Shown one piece after another: positions 1-7,928 of a stretch of DNA of 64,000 nt; position 1 is the stretch's first letter; the number at the start of each line of letters is the position of its first letter. The notes under the pieces were generated by a model that was not told where the DNA came from, searched no databases, and saw only the letters and a program-made list of their open reading frames with translations. A program made the translations under genes and the position numbers. Source of the stretch: JACVRW01 sp963813495 (GTDB lineage: Bacteria > Actinomycetota > Thermoleophilia > Solirubrobacterales > Thermoleophilaceae); contig CAWEZC010000005.1 of assembly GCA_963813495.1 (NCBI GenBank), positions 372,001 to 436,000 of the forward strand, read 5' to 3'.

Positions 1-1550
1 TCCAAGCCCGCCGAGCGAACATTCTCCGACGCCCCTACGGTGATGACGTTCTTGGCGCTGCCGGGCGACGTGACCGAGCCGTAGCCGGTCTGCGAGCCAC
101 GGTTGCCCTCGTTGCCTGCGGCGAACACCTCGACCATCTGCTGATTGCCGTCATGTCCGGCCGTGGGCCGCGCGTCCCGGACCAGGGCGTCGTACTCCTG
201 AGAGTCGACGTTGTAGCCGCCCAGGTCGTTGCTGTTGGACCACGAGTTGTTCGAGATCCGGGCACCTGCGGCGTAGGCGGCGTCGGCCACGGCGGTCGGG
301 CTGAAGCCGGGAGCGAAGGCGCCGCTGCAGGCGAAGATCTTCGACGAGCCGACCTGCACCTGCGGCGCGACGCCGAGCCCGTAGTTGTAGTCCGAGCCGT
401 CGTTGTAGTCGTTGGACGGGCCGGGCTCGTCGTTGTATCCGGCGGCGATCGAGGCGACGTTCGTGCCGTGACCGCCGCAGTCCTCTGCCGAGCCGTCGTC
501 CGTGTAGTCGTGGGCGTACGCGACGCGGTCGGCCCCGGGCTTGTTGCCGCTTACGTAGAAGTCAGGATGGCCCGGTGACGTGGCCGACCCGTTGTCGAGC
601 CCCTCATCGGTCACGTCGATCGCGAAGCCGAAGGTGCTCGGCCCGAAGCCGTTCCCGCTGAGCCAGCCGAGGTAGTCCGAGGAGCCGACCGCGCTCGGGG
701 CGATCACGTTGCCCGCCACGATCTGGGCCGCCTTCTCGTCGGCCAGCGCCGGTGCCGGCGCCGGTGCAATCGTCACGACTGCGGGATCGGCGGCCAGGGT
801 CTCGATCTCTGCACGGGTGAGCGTGAGGAACTGCGTCCGAAGCTCGCCCACGCCCGAAGGCACGCGCATGCTGGGTCCTGCCGCGGCGGCGGCCCGGCGG
901 GCGGGCTGACCCTCTGCGCCGGCCACCGTCTGGATGGCGACGGGGCGTGCGCCGCCGCCGCTCCCGACTGCGCCGCTGAGCTTGTCGGCGCCCGCGACCC
1001 GCGTGACCGCCCGAACCGCGGGGTCGGTGCCCACCAGGCCGGCGAGGCGATCCACCTCGGCGCCGCCGGCGTGCACCACATAGCCGTTCTGGGCCACGTA
1101 CTCGACGATCCGCGCGCCGGTGGCCCGCAGCCGCTCGAGCCAGGCGTCTTTGATCGGCCCCACGAACTGGACGAGCACCAGTGCCTCGGCAGGCTCGACC
1201 GCGCCCTTGGCGGCCAGCGACGCCCGCTCTCTCAGCGGATCCAGATCCGATCTGCCGGGCAAGCTGACCTCACGCAGGTCGTCGCGCCGCGCAGCCCCTG
1301 CGGCGCGCAGATCGGCATCCTCCTCGCCGCGTGCCTCGACCAGCGTGAAGTCGCCATAGCTCGCCACGACGCGTGCGTCCGTCGCGGCAAGTGTGGCCTG
1401 GGCGGGGGCCGAGTCCGGGACGATCAGCAGGTGCGGCGAGCGGTCGGGCTCGGGCGCCCGAGCTCCCGCCAAGGACCCATACGCAACGAGGCCGCCCAAG
1501 GCGGCCATCGCCACAGCCAGACATCGAATGCGCCGGACGTCTATCGCCAA
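1..1550 (-). CDS. Secreted subtilisin-like serine protease (S8), C-terminus beyond window
   Basis: Subtilase of family S8, probably exported and acting outside the cell. Reading from the TTG at 1550, the first ~30 residues form a signal peptide (RRIR, then a hydrophobic stretch, ending near ARA). About 290 residues of propeptide-like sequence follow. The catalytic Asp is seen in AIDVTDEGLDNG, the catalytic His in CGGHGTNVASIAAG, and the oxyanion Asn in FAAGNEG. The Ser motif (GTSMA-type) is not reached because the gene runs off the left edge. The TTG start is chosen because a GTG at 1514 or ATG at 1508 would cut into the signal peptide; a purine-rich GGGAAAGGG lies just upstream. It is divergent from the hydrolase at 1625. 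Substrate unknown. Confidence 0.9.
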   Translation of the reverse strand, partial: MAIDVRRIRCLAVAMAALGGLVAYGSLAGARAPEPDRSPHLLIVPDSAPAQATLAATDARVVASYGDFTLVEARGEEDADLRAAGAARRDDLREVSLPGRSDLDPLRERASLAAKGAVEPAEALVLVQFVGPIKDAWLERLRATGARIVEYVAQNGYVVHAGGAEVDRLAGLVGTDPAVRAVTRVAGADKLSGAVGSGGGARPVAIQTVAGAEGQPARRAAAAAGPSMRVPSGVGELRTQFLTLTRAEIETLAADPAVVTIAPAPAPALADEKAAQIVAGNVIAPSAVGSSDYLGWLSGNGFGPSTFGFAIDVTDEGLDNGSATSPGHPDFYVSGNKPGADRVAYAHDYTDDGSAEDCGGHGTNVASIAAGYNDEPGPSNDYNDGSDYNYGLGVAPQVQVGSSKIFACSGAFAPGFSPTAVADAAYAAGARISNNSWSNSNDLGGYNVDSQEYDALVRDARPTAGHDGNQQMVEVFAAGNEGNRGSQTGYGSVTSPGSAKNVITVGASENVRSAGL

Positions 1551-1624
1551 GCCCTTTCCCGCGTTGCCAACCCCGTCTTAGGGTAGACGCCCGCGGCGGG
1601 CGCAGCGAGCTTATGGTTAACGGC

Positions 1625-2179
1625 ATGCAGACCGGCGCACTGGTGGTCATGGACGTTCAGAGGGCCTTCGACGACCCCGCCTGGGGCACCCGCAACAACC
1701 CCGGCTGCGAGGACAACATCGCGACCCTGATCGCCGCTTGGCGTGAGGCCGGGCAGCCGGTCGTCTTCGTCCGCCATGACGGATTGGAGGAGGAGTCGCC
1801 GTACCACACGCTGCAGCCCGGCCACCCCGGCAATGCGTTCAAGGACGTGCTAACGGGCGAGCCCGACCTGCTGGTGTCGAAACACGTGAACTCGGCCTTC
1901 CACGGAGAGCCGGACCTGGCCGGGTGGCTCCGCGACAACCAGATCGAGGCTTTCGTGGTGTGCGGCATCCAGACGCAGATGTGCTGCGAGACCACCGCCC
2001 GGGTGGGCGCCAACCTCGGCTTCGACATGACCTTCGTGGTCGACGCGACCTACACGTTCGACCTGCCCGCCTACGGCGGTGGCACGCTCACGGCGGATGA
2101 GGTCGCGCGGGTGACGGCCTCCAATCTCGATCCCGAGTTCGGCCGGGTCGCCAGCACCGAACAGCTCACCGGCCGCTGA
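1625..2179 (+). CDS. Isochorismatase-fold cysteine hydrolase
   Basis: 184-residue member of the isochorismatase/nicotinamidase superfamily of cytosolic amidases. The catalytic triad is complete: Asp10 in VVMDVQ, Lys86 in VSKHVNSAF and Cys120 in GIQTQMCCETT, the last preceded by the usual Ile-Gln turn. Length is normal. An in-frame ATG at 1613 is an alternative start. The substrate cannot be read from sequence. Nicotinamide is possible because nicotinate phosphoribosyltransferase lies 1.3 kb away, but a second, more PncA-like gene is at 56.7-57.3 kb, so other amides are equally likely. Confidence 0.88.
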   Translation: MQTGALVVMDVQRAFDDPAWGTRNNPGCEDNIATLIAAWREAGQPVVFVRHDGLEEESPYHTLQPGHPGNAFKDVLTGEPDLLVSKHVNSAFHGEPDLAGWLRDNQIEAFVVCGIQTQMCCETTARVGANLGFDMTFVVDATYTFDLPAYGGGTLTADEVARVTASNLDPEFGRVASTEQLTGR

Positions 2180-2188
2180 CCCGCCGGC

Positions 2189-2470
2189 TCAGCGGACCGG
2201 CGTGACCTCGGCCGGCACCGGCTGCTCGGCCACGGCCTCCACGACCTCTTCCTCGGGCTCGCCCTGCTCGCGGGCGCAGACCACGCGGAACGACCCGGTT
2301 CCCATCTTCGGATTCTCGTGGATGGGAAGGCCGCGGATGGAGTCCCAGCCCAGCCGCTCGACCTCGAAGGGATTCATCTCGATTGCCACCGCCGGCCACT
2401 CACAACTCGTGTTGTGCTGGTCGATCGCCTTGTAGATCGCTTCGAGGTTCTTGGTCTCGGTGGAGCTCAT
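2189..2470 (-). CDS. Small conserved hypothetical protein (93 aa)
   Basis: Cytosolic-looking protein of unknown function; no family recognised. It has no signal peptide or membrane segment. The N-terminal half is a mixed, folded-looking sequence (ETKNLEAIYKAIDQHN, then a Trp-rich EWPAVAIEMNPFEVERLGW). The C-terminus is acidic and proline-rich, probably disordered. Its ATG overlaps the stop of the upstream UDP-glucuronate decarboxylase by 4 bp (2467-2470), so the two are translationally coupled and probably co-expressed. The 3' end faces the isochorismatase-fold gene. Confidence 0.7.
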   Translation of the reverse strand: MSSTETKNLEAIYKAIDQHNTSCEWPAVAIEMNPFEVERLGWDSIRGLPIHENPKMGTGSFRVVCAREQGEPEEEVVEAVAEQPVPAEVTPVR

Positions 2471-3417
2471 CCCGAGCTCCCCTTCTGCAGCACTCCCTGG
2501 TAATGCTCGATGGTACGCCTGAGCCCCTCACGAAAGTCGATCTCGGGCTCCCAGTCCAGTAACTCGCGCGCGCGAGAGATGTCCGGCTGGCGCACCTGCG
2601 GGTCGTCGGTGGGCAGCGCCTCGAAGACGATCTCGGAGCGCGACTCGGTCAGCTCGATGATCATCTCGGCCAGCTCGAGCAGGCTCATCTCGTCCGGGTT
2701 GCCGATGTTGACGGGCTCGTGAATGCCCGACTCGGCCAGCAGCACGATCCCGCGGATCAGGTCGTCGACGTAACAGAAGCTGCGCGTCTGCTGCCCATCA
2801 CCGAACACCGTCAACGGGCGATCGGTGAGCGCCTGGCGCAGGAAGGTCGGCACGGCACGGCCGTCGTGGGGCCTCATTCTGGGACCGCTTGTATTGAAGA
2901 TCCTCACGATGGCCGTGTTGACGCCCTGCTGGCGGCGGTAGGCCATGGTCAGGGCCTCGGCATAGCGCTTGGCCTCGTCGTAGACGCCCCGCGGCCCGAT
3001 CGGGTTGACGTTGCCCCAGTAGCTCTCCGGCTGGGGATGCACGAGCGGATCCCCGTATACCTCGGAGGTCGAGGCGAGCAGGAAACGAGCGCGGTGCTTC
3101 TTGGCGAGGCCGAGTGTGTTGTGGGTGCCGTAGGCGCCGACCTTGAGCGTGTGCAGCGGCAGCCGGGCGTAGTCGATCGGCGAGGCGGGCGAGGCCATGT
3201 GGTAGACGAAGTCGATCGGCTCGCCGATCTCGTAGTGGTCCGTGATGTCGATCATCTCGAAGCGGAAATCGGCGCTGTCGCTCAGGTGCGAGATGTTCTC
3301 CAGGGAGCCGGTCTCGAGGTTGTCGACGCAGACCACGCGCTGGCCGCGGCCCAACAAGTAGTCGCACAGGTGGGAGCCGAGGAAGCCGGCACCGCCAGTC
3401 ACTAGTGAGGTAGGCAT
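2467..3417 (-). CDS. UDP-glucuronate decarboxylase-type NAD-dependent epimerase/dehydratase
   Basis: 316-residue extended short-chain dehydrogenase close to UDP-glucuronic acid decarboxylase (UDP-xylose synthase), which converts UDP-glucuronate to UDP-xylose for glycan synthesis. Visible features are the NAD-binding TGGAGFLGSH at residues 7-16, the catalytic Ser/Thr region LLASTSEVYGDP near 118, the YxxxK pair Y146/K150 in GVYDEAK, and RIFNTSGPRM with a downstream GDGQQTRSFCYVDD typical of this subgroup. The ATG at 3417 gives the usual N-terminus; upstream in-frame codons do not resemble the family. It is divergent from the phosphoribosyltransferase 16 bp away. A dTDP-glucose 4,6-dehydratase is the main alternative but fits less well. 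Confidence 0.9.
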   Translation of the reverse strand: MPTSLVTGGAGFLGSHLCDYLLGRGQRVVCVDNLETGSLENISHLSDSADFRFEMIDITDHYEIGEPIDFVYHMASPASPIDYARLPLHTLKVGAYGTHNTLGLAKKHRARFLLASTSEVYGDPLVHPQPESYWGNVNPIGPRGVYDEAKRYAEALTMAYRRQQGVNTAIVRIFNTSGPRMRPHDGRAVPTFLRQALTDRPLTVFGDGQQTRSFCYVDDLIRGIVLLAESGIHEPVNIGNPDEMSLLELAEMIIELTESRSEIVFEALPTDDPQVRQPDISRARELLDWEPEIDFREGLRRTIEHYQGVLQKGSSG

Positions 3418-3433
3418 CAGCGAGCAGGCTACC

Positions 3434-4549
3434 GTGCGCAACACTGCCCCGATGACCCAAGCCGCCACCCGTCGCTCGCGACTGGATCCCGACGTCTTTC
3501 GCCTGCCGGTGGAACGGATCCGCTCGGGCTGGTATTCCGACCAGTACTTCAACCTGACCAAGGAGCTGCTGGAGAGCGACGGACGCCACCCCCGGGTAAC
3601 GATGCAGGTATTCCAGCGCCACCACTCGCTGGTCGGAGGCGTCGACGAAGCGGTGGCCATCCTCAAGCAGTGCTCGGGCCGGCACTGGCCCGACGGCTGG
3701 GAACCGGGCTGGGAGGCGCTCGAGGTCCAGGCGCTCTACGAGGGCGACGAGATCGAGCCCTGGGACACGGTCATGACGATCGAGGGCGACTACTCGCTGT
3801 TCGCCCACCTCGAGACGGTCTACCTCGGCTGCCTGGCCCGGCGTTCGCTGGTGATGCGAAATGTCCGCGAGGTGGCCGAAGCCGCGCGCGGCAAGCCAAT
3901 CCTGTTCTTTCCCGCGCGCCATGACCATTGGCTCGTCCAGACCGGTGACGGCTGGGCCGCTCACGTGGCCGGGGCGATCGGCGTCTCCACCGATGCCCAG
4001 GCCTCGTGGTGGGGCGGCCGAGGGGTCGGCACGGTGCCCCATGCTTTGATAGCCGCCTTCGGGGGCGACACGGCCGCGGCGGCGAAGGCGTTCGCCGAGC
4101 GCTACGCGGACGACATGAACGTGACCGTCCTGGTCGATTTCGAGAACGACTCGGTGGGCACGGCGCTGGCGGTGGCCGAGGCGCTGGGCGAACAGCTCTG
4201 GGGCGTGCGCCTCGACACCTCGGGGCAGCTCGTGGATCGTGCCCTGTGGGAGGAGATGGGTGACTTCAAGCCCACGGGGGTCAATCCGGTCCTGGTGGAG
4301 CGGGTGCGCCGGGCGCTGGACGAGGCCGGGCACGAGCGGGTGCGCATTGTGGCCTCGGGCGGCTTCGACGCCGGCCGGATCGCCGAGTTCGAGCGCCTGG
4401 GTGCGCCGGTGGACGCCTATGGGGTCGGCTCGGCGCTGCTGCGCGGCGAGAACAACTACACCGCAGACATCGTTCGCGTGGACGGGCGCGAGGTGGCCAA
4501 GGTGGGACGGCGGCTGCGCCCCAACCCGCGGCTCGAGCGGGTCAGCTGA
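3434..4549 (+). CDS. pncB: Nicotinate phosphoribosyltransferase
   Basis: Type II phosphoribosyltransferase of NAD salvage, joining nicotinate and PRPP to give nicotinate mononucleotide. Family signatures seen: an N-terminal SGWYSDQYFNLTKELLE, MQVFQRHHSLVGGVDEAV, the substrate-proximal GDYSLFAHLETVYLG, FFPARHDHW, GVRLDTSGQL, and a barrel-end VRIVASGGFDAGRI followed by DAYGVGSALL. The length of 371 aa fits the shorter actinobacterial form. Start is GTG at 3434, with a weak GCAGG upstream; ATG at 3452 is an alternative. It converges on the GNAT gene with an 8-bp 3' overlap. A nicotinamidase-like gene is present at 56.7-57.3 kb. Confidence 0.9.
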   Translation: MRNTAPMTQAATRRSRLDPDVFRLPVERIRSGWYSDQYFNLTKELLESDGRHPRVTMQVFQRHHSLVGGVDEAVAILKQCSGRHWPDGWEPGWEALEVQALYEGDEIEPWDTVMTIEGDYSLFAHLETVYLGCLARRSLVMRNVREVAEAARGKPILFFPARHDHWLVQTGDGWAAHVAGAIGVSTDAQASWWGGRGVGTVPHALIAAFGGDTAAAAKAFAERYADDMNVTVLVDFENDSVGTALAVAEALGEQLWGVRLDTSGQLVDRALWEEMGDFKPTGVNPVLVERVRRALDEAGHERVRIVASGGFDAGRIAEFERLGAPVDAYGVGSALLRGENNYTADIVRVDGREVAKVGRRLRPNPRLERVS

Positions 4550-4850
4550 GGCCGAACTGCTCCCGGTATTGATCGGGAACGAGCTCGATGTACTCCCGGT
4601 GGCGCTCGATGTAGCCGTTCACGAAGGGGCAGAAGGGCAGCACCGCGAGGTCCCGCCTGCGCGCGTCTTCCAGGGCGTCGTGAACCAGCCGCGACGCGAG
4701 CCCCTCGCCTTCGAAGCGCTGCTCGACCTCGGTGTGGATGAAGGCGATCAGGCCGGGGCGGACGCGGTCGAGAACGAAGCCCGCGAGCTCACCGTCCTTG
4801 GTGATCTCGTAGCGATGCGCGTCGGGATTGTCGGCGACCTCGACGGGCAC
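4542..4850 (-). CDS. Small GNAT-type N-acetyltransferase
   Basis: About 102-residue protein of the short GNAT-like acetyltransferase family. It shows the compact core: HRYEITKDGELAGFVLDRV, an acceptor strand IAFIHTEVEQRFEGEGLASRLVHDAL (the acetyl-CoA-binding loop with G-E-G-L-A), and a terminal LAVLPFCPFVNGYIERH motif characteristic of these small proteins. GTG at 4850 is taken as start because it gives the normal family length; the open frame continues to 4982. Acceptor substrate unknown. The 3' end overlaps the phosphoribosyltransferase by 8 bp. Confidence 0.8.
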   Translation of the reverse strand: MPVEVADNPDAHRYEITKDGELAGFVLDRVRPGLIAFIHTEVEQRFEGEGLASRLVHDALEDARRRDLAVLPFCPFVNGYIERHREYIELVPDQYREQFGLS

Positions 4851-4939
4851 GTCGCGATCGTATCCGCCGCCCGCGCGCAACTTCGTTCCGTGGCGGTTGT
4901 TTGTCCGGCTGGTACCCACCACCACGATGGAGGTAGAGG

Positions 4940-5662
4940 ATGAGGTTCCAAGGCTCCCGCGCGCGCCTGGCGCTCGCGGCACTGGTCGGGTCGCTTGCGG
5001 TCGCGCTGGTCGGCGCGACCGGCGCGCAGGCCAAGCTCGTCGAGTTGAGCGGAAGCACGACCGTCACGCCGTCGGCGCAGGCGGCGCAGTTCCTGGCCAA
5101 CAACGGCGTCTCGGTCGAGACCACCGGCGGCGCGACGGCGGCCAACGGCAGCTTCAGCTTTCCCGTGGCGGCCGGCTTCGGTGACACGGACACCTATGAG
5201 GGCCTGCTGGCTCACCGCGGCGGGCTGCGCTTCTCGAAGGGCGATCGTTCCGCCGTGGTCCGGCGCTTTGTTGCCGTGCGCGTGGCCGATGCCGCCGTGC
5301 TGCTCGCTCAGATCCCCGGGCTGCCCGGTGGATGCGGCCACGTCAAGAGCGCGCTGCGCCGCTACGCGGCCGGCCACCCGGGTGTGCGCCGCAAGCTGTG
5401 GCGCGCGGCGCTCAACTATCCCCGCGCGGCACGCAAGCTGGTGCGTTCGGTGGGCCGCTATTGCAGCGACGGGCGCGTGATCGTGCTGGCCACGCTCACG
5501 AACCTCGGCAAGTCGGTCGACAACGGCACGGCCACTCTGACGGCCGATCTCGAGCTGAGCCGGCCGGCGGCGCGACTGATCAACCGGGTGGCCGGCGCCA
5601 GGGCGGTTGCCGCAGGCGCTCCGCTCGGCTCTGCGGTCTCCACGGTGACGCCGCTCCCGTAG
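4940..5662 (+). CDS. Secreted protein of unknown function (240 aa)
   Basis: Starts at ATG 4940 behind a good ribosome binding site (GAGGTAGAGG). Residues 1-31 form a clear Sec signal peptide (MRFQGSRARL, a hydrophobic Ala/Leu/Val stretch, cleavage near AQA-KL). The mature part begins with a beta-rich ELSGSTTVTPSAQAAQFLANNGVSVETTGGAT segment, resembling the start of secreted HtaA-like or surface domains, followed by a basic helical region with two Cys (GGCGHVK, GRYCSDGR) and a Thr/Ala-rich end. I cannot assign a family confidently. A strong hairpin follows at 5689-5716. Confidence 0.8.
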   Translation: MRFQGSRARLALAALVGSLAVALVGATGAQAKLVELSGSTTVTPSAQAAQFLANNGVSVETTGGATAANGSFSFPVAAGFGDTDTYEGLLAHRGGLRFSKGDRSAVVRRFVAVRVADAAVLLAQIPGLPGGCGHVKSALRRYAAGHPGVRRKLWRAALNYPRAARKLVRSVGRYCSDGRVIVLATLTNLGKSVDNGTATLTADLELSRPAARLINRVAGARAVAAGAPLGSAVSTVTPLP

Positions 5663-5688
5663 CGCGGCGTCGAGCCACCGCTGTTACC

Positions 5689-5716
5689 ACTGAGGGCGGC
5701 TGAGGCCGCCCTCAGT
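5689..5716 (+). terminator. Perfect 12-bp stem hairpin after secreted-protein gene
   Basis: ACTGAGGGCGGC and GCCGCCCTCAGT form a perfect 12-bp stem around a TGAG loop, 26 bp after the stop of the 4940 gene. There is no T-tract, as is common in GC-rich actinobacteria. It would end transcription of the secreted-protein gene. A GTG at 5715 falls inside the right arm, which argues for the later GTG at 5733 as start of the next gene. Confidence 0.75.
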
Positions 5717-5732
5717 GCGCTACAACCAGCGG

Positions 5733-6182
5733 GTGACGGCGACGACCACGAGCTGCCCCCGCTGCGCCGCCGGGGCGGCGGCCGGGACGGCGCGCTGCCG
5801 CGAGTGCGGCTTCGTCTTCTTCGAGGAGCCCGCGCGGCGCCGGCTGCCGCGGCCCTCCCCATGGTGGCTCGCGGCCGCCCTCCTGGCGCTCGCCGCCGGT
5901 GTGGTGATCGCCGTGCTGGTGGCGCGCGACTCCGCCCCCGCGCCGCTACCCGCGGTGGCGCCGGCGCGGGCCGAGGAGCGACTCAAGGGCCAGCTCGGGC
6001 GTGACGGCATCGAGCAGGTCGGGTCGGTGCGCTGCGACAGCTTCATCCGCCCGGGCCGCCAGACGCGCTGCGAGCTGCTCTACGCGGATGGCGATACCCA
6101 GCTCATGCTCGTCGGTCTGAGCGCCGACGGCGCGCTCGACATTGCGGTGCCCTATCCGGCGCAGCGCCGTCCCGGGGGCTAG
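5733..6182 (+). CDS. Zinc-ribbon, single-pass membrane protein
   Basis: About 149 residues. The N-terminus is a zinc ribbon (CPRCAAGAAAGTARCRECGF: two CxxC knuckles) on the cytoplasmic side. A basic linker RRRLPRPSPWW precedes one transmembrane helix (LAAALLALAAGVVIAVLVA). The C-terminal ~80-residue outer domain contains CDSFIRPGRQTRCELLYADGD with two Cys that could form a disulfide; this resembles DUF4333-type extracytoplasmic domains, though I am not certain. GTG 5733 is chosen because GTG 5715 lies inside the hairpin. It converges on the MscS-type channel gene. Confidence 0.7.
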   Translation: MTATTTSCPRCAAGAAAGTARCRECGFVFFEEPARRRLPRPSPWWLAAALLALAAGVVIAVLVARDSAPAPLPAVAPARAEERLKGQLGRDGIEQVGSVRCDSFIRPGRQTRCELLYADGDTQLMLVGLSADGALDIAVPYPAQRRPGG

Positions 6183-6198
6183 CGCTTCGGGGGACGAG

Positions 6199-7005
6199 CT
6201 ACTCCGCGTGCAGGGTCACCACCGAGCTCAACAGGAGGTTGTTGGGCACCCGCACCGTCTGCCCCTCCCCCGTGCGCAGCACCGTCGCCGCCGTGTCGAT
6301 CTCAACGATCTCGCCGCGGATCTCGCCCACGCTGATGGTCTGCCCCGCGCTGTAGGCGCCGCGCAGGTAACGCCCGGCGCTGAGCTCGCGCGCGACGTCA
6401 CGGCCGCCCAGCCCGAAGGCCAGCGCGAAGGTGGCGCCGACCGCGGCCAGCACGATGGCGGCCAGCGCCAGCAGGATGGCCGTGGACACCGCGATCTGCG
6501 CCGCGGCGGTGATGACGAACACCCCGACAATCGCGAACTGGGCGATCTGGCCCAGCGGCACGGGCAGGTCCATCTGGCGAGCCGTGCGGTCGAGCCGCTC
6601 GCGCGCGAGCGCTCCCAGCACCACTCCCACCAGCACCAGCACGGCGGCCACCAGTAGGTTGGGCAGGAACAGGATGGCCGCGTTGAGCGACTCGCTGAGG
6701 AACTGCAGGCCGAGCAGCGACAGCGAGGCGAAGATCACCACGAGGGCGAGGCCGATCCAGACGGCCCGGCCGCCCAGAGCGCTGAGGGAGCGGCCCAGTC
6801 CGGCGCGCTCGAGGGTGTCGGCTGCCCCGAAGCGCTCGGCCAGGCCGTCCAGACCCGCCCGCTCCAGCAGGTTTCGCACCAGCCGGCCCACCAGCCGGGC
6901 CAGCAGCAGGCCCACCACCAGCAGGACGAGCGCACCGGCCAGCCGGGGCAGGAAGCTGCCAAGGGTTTCGGCGGCCTGGTCGAGCACCGTGGCGGCGAGA
7001 GCCAT
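6199..7005 (-). CDS. MscS-type mechanosensitive channel family protein
   Basis: 268-residue inner-membrane protein. It has several transmembrane helices: RLAGALVLLVVGLLLARLVGRLVRNLL near the N-terminus, VWIGLALVVIFASLSLLGL, LFLPNLLVAAVLVLVGVVLGAL, FAIVGVFVITAAAQIAV, and a Gly/Ala-rich pore-lining helix LAAIVLAAVGATFALAFGLGGRDVA typical of MscS TM3. A short beta domain follows (GQTISVGEIRGEIVEIDTAATVLRTGEGQTVRVPNNLLL), the MscS middle domain. The duplicated helix-pair arrangement matches the small CmpX-like subgroup. Its ATG sits one base from the upstream small gene's stop (sharing base 7005), in the sigma-factor operon. Likely role is relief of osmotic stress. Confidence 0.88.
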   Translation of the reverse strand: MALAATVLDQAAETLGSFLPRLAGALVLLVVGLLLARLVGRLVRNLLERAGLDGLAERFGAADTLERAGLGRSLSALGGRAVWIGLALVVIFASLSLLGLQFLSESLNAAILFLPNLLVAAVLVLVGVVLGALARERLDRTARQMDLPVPLGQIAQFAIVGVFVITAAAQIAVSTAILLALAAIVLAAVGATFALAFGLGGRDVARELSAGRYLRGAYSAGQTISVGEIRGEIVEIDTAATVLRTGEGQTVRVPNNLLLSSVVTLHAE

Positions 7006-7241
7006 CAGCTCTGCTCCCGGCCCGCACCGGCGAAGGCGAGTACACCATCCAACACCGACCCGCCGATCATGCCCGCCACCCTCAGCGGAGCGCGGACGGC
7101 GCCCTGCCAGCGTGCGGTGCGCACAATCCGGCGCACGAGCGAGGAATCGTCGTCGAGGGTCTCTCTGTCTGCCTGCTGCAGCAATGCCAGGTGGCCGGCA
7201 AGGGCGCGCTCGGCCGCGGTGGGCTCTAGTTCATCGTTCAC
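7005..7241 (-). CDS. Small protein between ECF sigma factor and MscS channel (78 aa)
   Basis: Overlaps the sigma-factor stop by 4 bp (7238-7241) and touches the channel gene at 7005, so it is fixed inside one operon. Its N-terminal half is acidic and helical (ELEPTAAERALAGHLALLQQADRETLDDDSSLVRRIVRTARWQ). The C-terminal half has one moderately hydrophobic Gly-rich segment (LRVAGMIGGSVLDGVLAFAGAG) that could insert in or lie on the membrane. The place next to an ECF sigma gene is where an anti-sigma factor is usually found, but I see no ZAS motif (HxxxCxxC); calling it an anti-sigma factor would be inference from position only. Confidence 0.72.
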   Translation of the reverse strand: MNDELEPTAAERALAGHLALLQQADRETLDDDSSLVRRIVRTARWQGAVRAPLRVAGMIGGSVLDGVLAFAGAGREQS

Positions 7242-7837
7242 TTCGGCAGCTCCCAGTCGTAGGTGTTGTGGCGCAGGAGCTCGATCAGCTCGCCGCGCGC
7301 ACGATGGAGACGCCCCTTCACGCTTCCCATCGGCGTTTCGGTGACCCCTGCGATCTCCTCGTAGCTCAGACCCTCGAGATCGCGCAGCACGAGAACCGCG
7401 CGGTGCTCGGCGCTCAGCAGCCGCAGCTTCTGCTCGAGCCGCTCGCGGCGCTCACGCTCCTCGAGCCGAGACGCCGGCCCGCGTCTCTCGTAACTCGCCC
7501 CGCTCACCTGATCGAGCTCGCCATCCCCTCCGACGGGATCGGGCTTGCGGCGGGCAAGTGCGTTGAGCGCCGTGTTGTGGGCGATCTGCAGCAGCCAGGA
7601 GCGGAAGGCGCCCTGGCCGCGAAAGCGCTCGAGGCGGTGGAAGGCGCGCAGGAACGTGTCCTGGGCCACGTCTTCCGCTTCGTCGGGGCCGACGATGCGC
7701 TGGGCCACGCGGTGGACCACGGGCCGGTGGCGCGAAACGAGCTGCTCGAATGAATCGAGCCGGCCGGCGCGCGCCTCCTTGACGAGCTCTAGATCGGGCA
7801 CCACGGGAAGCCGCCTGATACCCGAGTTGGGGCTCAT
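7238..7837 (-). CDS. ECF-type RNA polymerase sigma factor
   Basis: About 199 residues with both ECF regions. Sigma-2: DSFEQLVSRHRPVVHRVAQRIVG, then DEAEDVAQDTFLRAFHRLERFRGQGAFRSWLLQIAHNTALNALAR, containing the core-binding and -10 recognition helices. After a charged linker comes sigma-4: LSAEHRAVLVLRDLEGLSYEEIAGVTETPMGSVKGRLHRARGEL, a helix-turn-helix for -35 recognition. ATG 7837 is taken as start; GTG 7849 is possible. First gene of a three-gene operon with the 78-aa protein and the MscS-type channel, suggesting control of envelope or osmotic stress. It is divergent from the AraC-type regulator, with palindromes between them. Confidence 0.93.
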   Translation of the reverse strand: MSPNSGIRRLPVVPDLELVKEARAGRLDSFEQLVSRHRPVVHRVAQRIVGPDEAEDVAQDTFLRAFHRLERFRGQGAFRSWLLQIAHNTALNALARRKPDPVGGDGELDQVSGASYERRGPASRLEERERRERLEQKLRLLSAEHRAVLVLRDLEGLSYEEIAGVTETPMGSVKGRLHRARGELIELLRHNTYDWELPK

Positions 7838-7880
7838 CACACCGTCCACCGGACACTGGGACCGGCGTAAGGCCTTCCTG

Positions 7881-7915
7881 GTTACAACCGGTGTAACTTT
7901 TGGGTAGACCGGTCT
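7881..7915. promoter_or_regulatory. Inverted repeats in the sigma/AraC divergent promoter region
   Basis: Two dyads lie between the diverging starts at 7837 and 7929. The first is GTTACA-ACCGG-TGTAAC at 7881-7897 (6-bp arms). The second is the perfect 10-bp palindrome AGACCGGTCT at 7906-7915, 13 bp before the AraC-type start. They share an ACCGG core. They are good candidates for operators of the neighbouring regulator, or for part of an ECF-type promoter; which is not determined. Confidence 0.5.
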
Positions 7916-7928
7916 GTCTCAACAGGCA

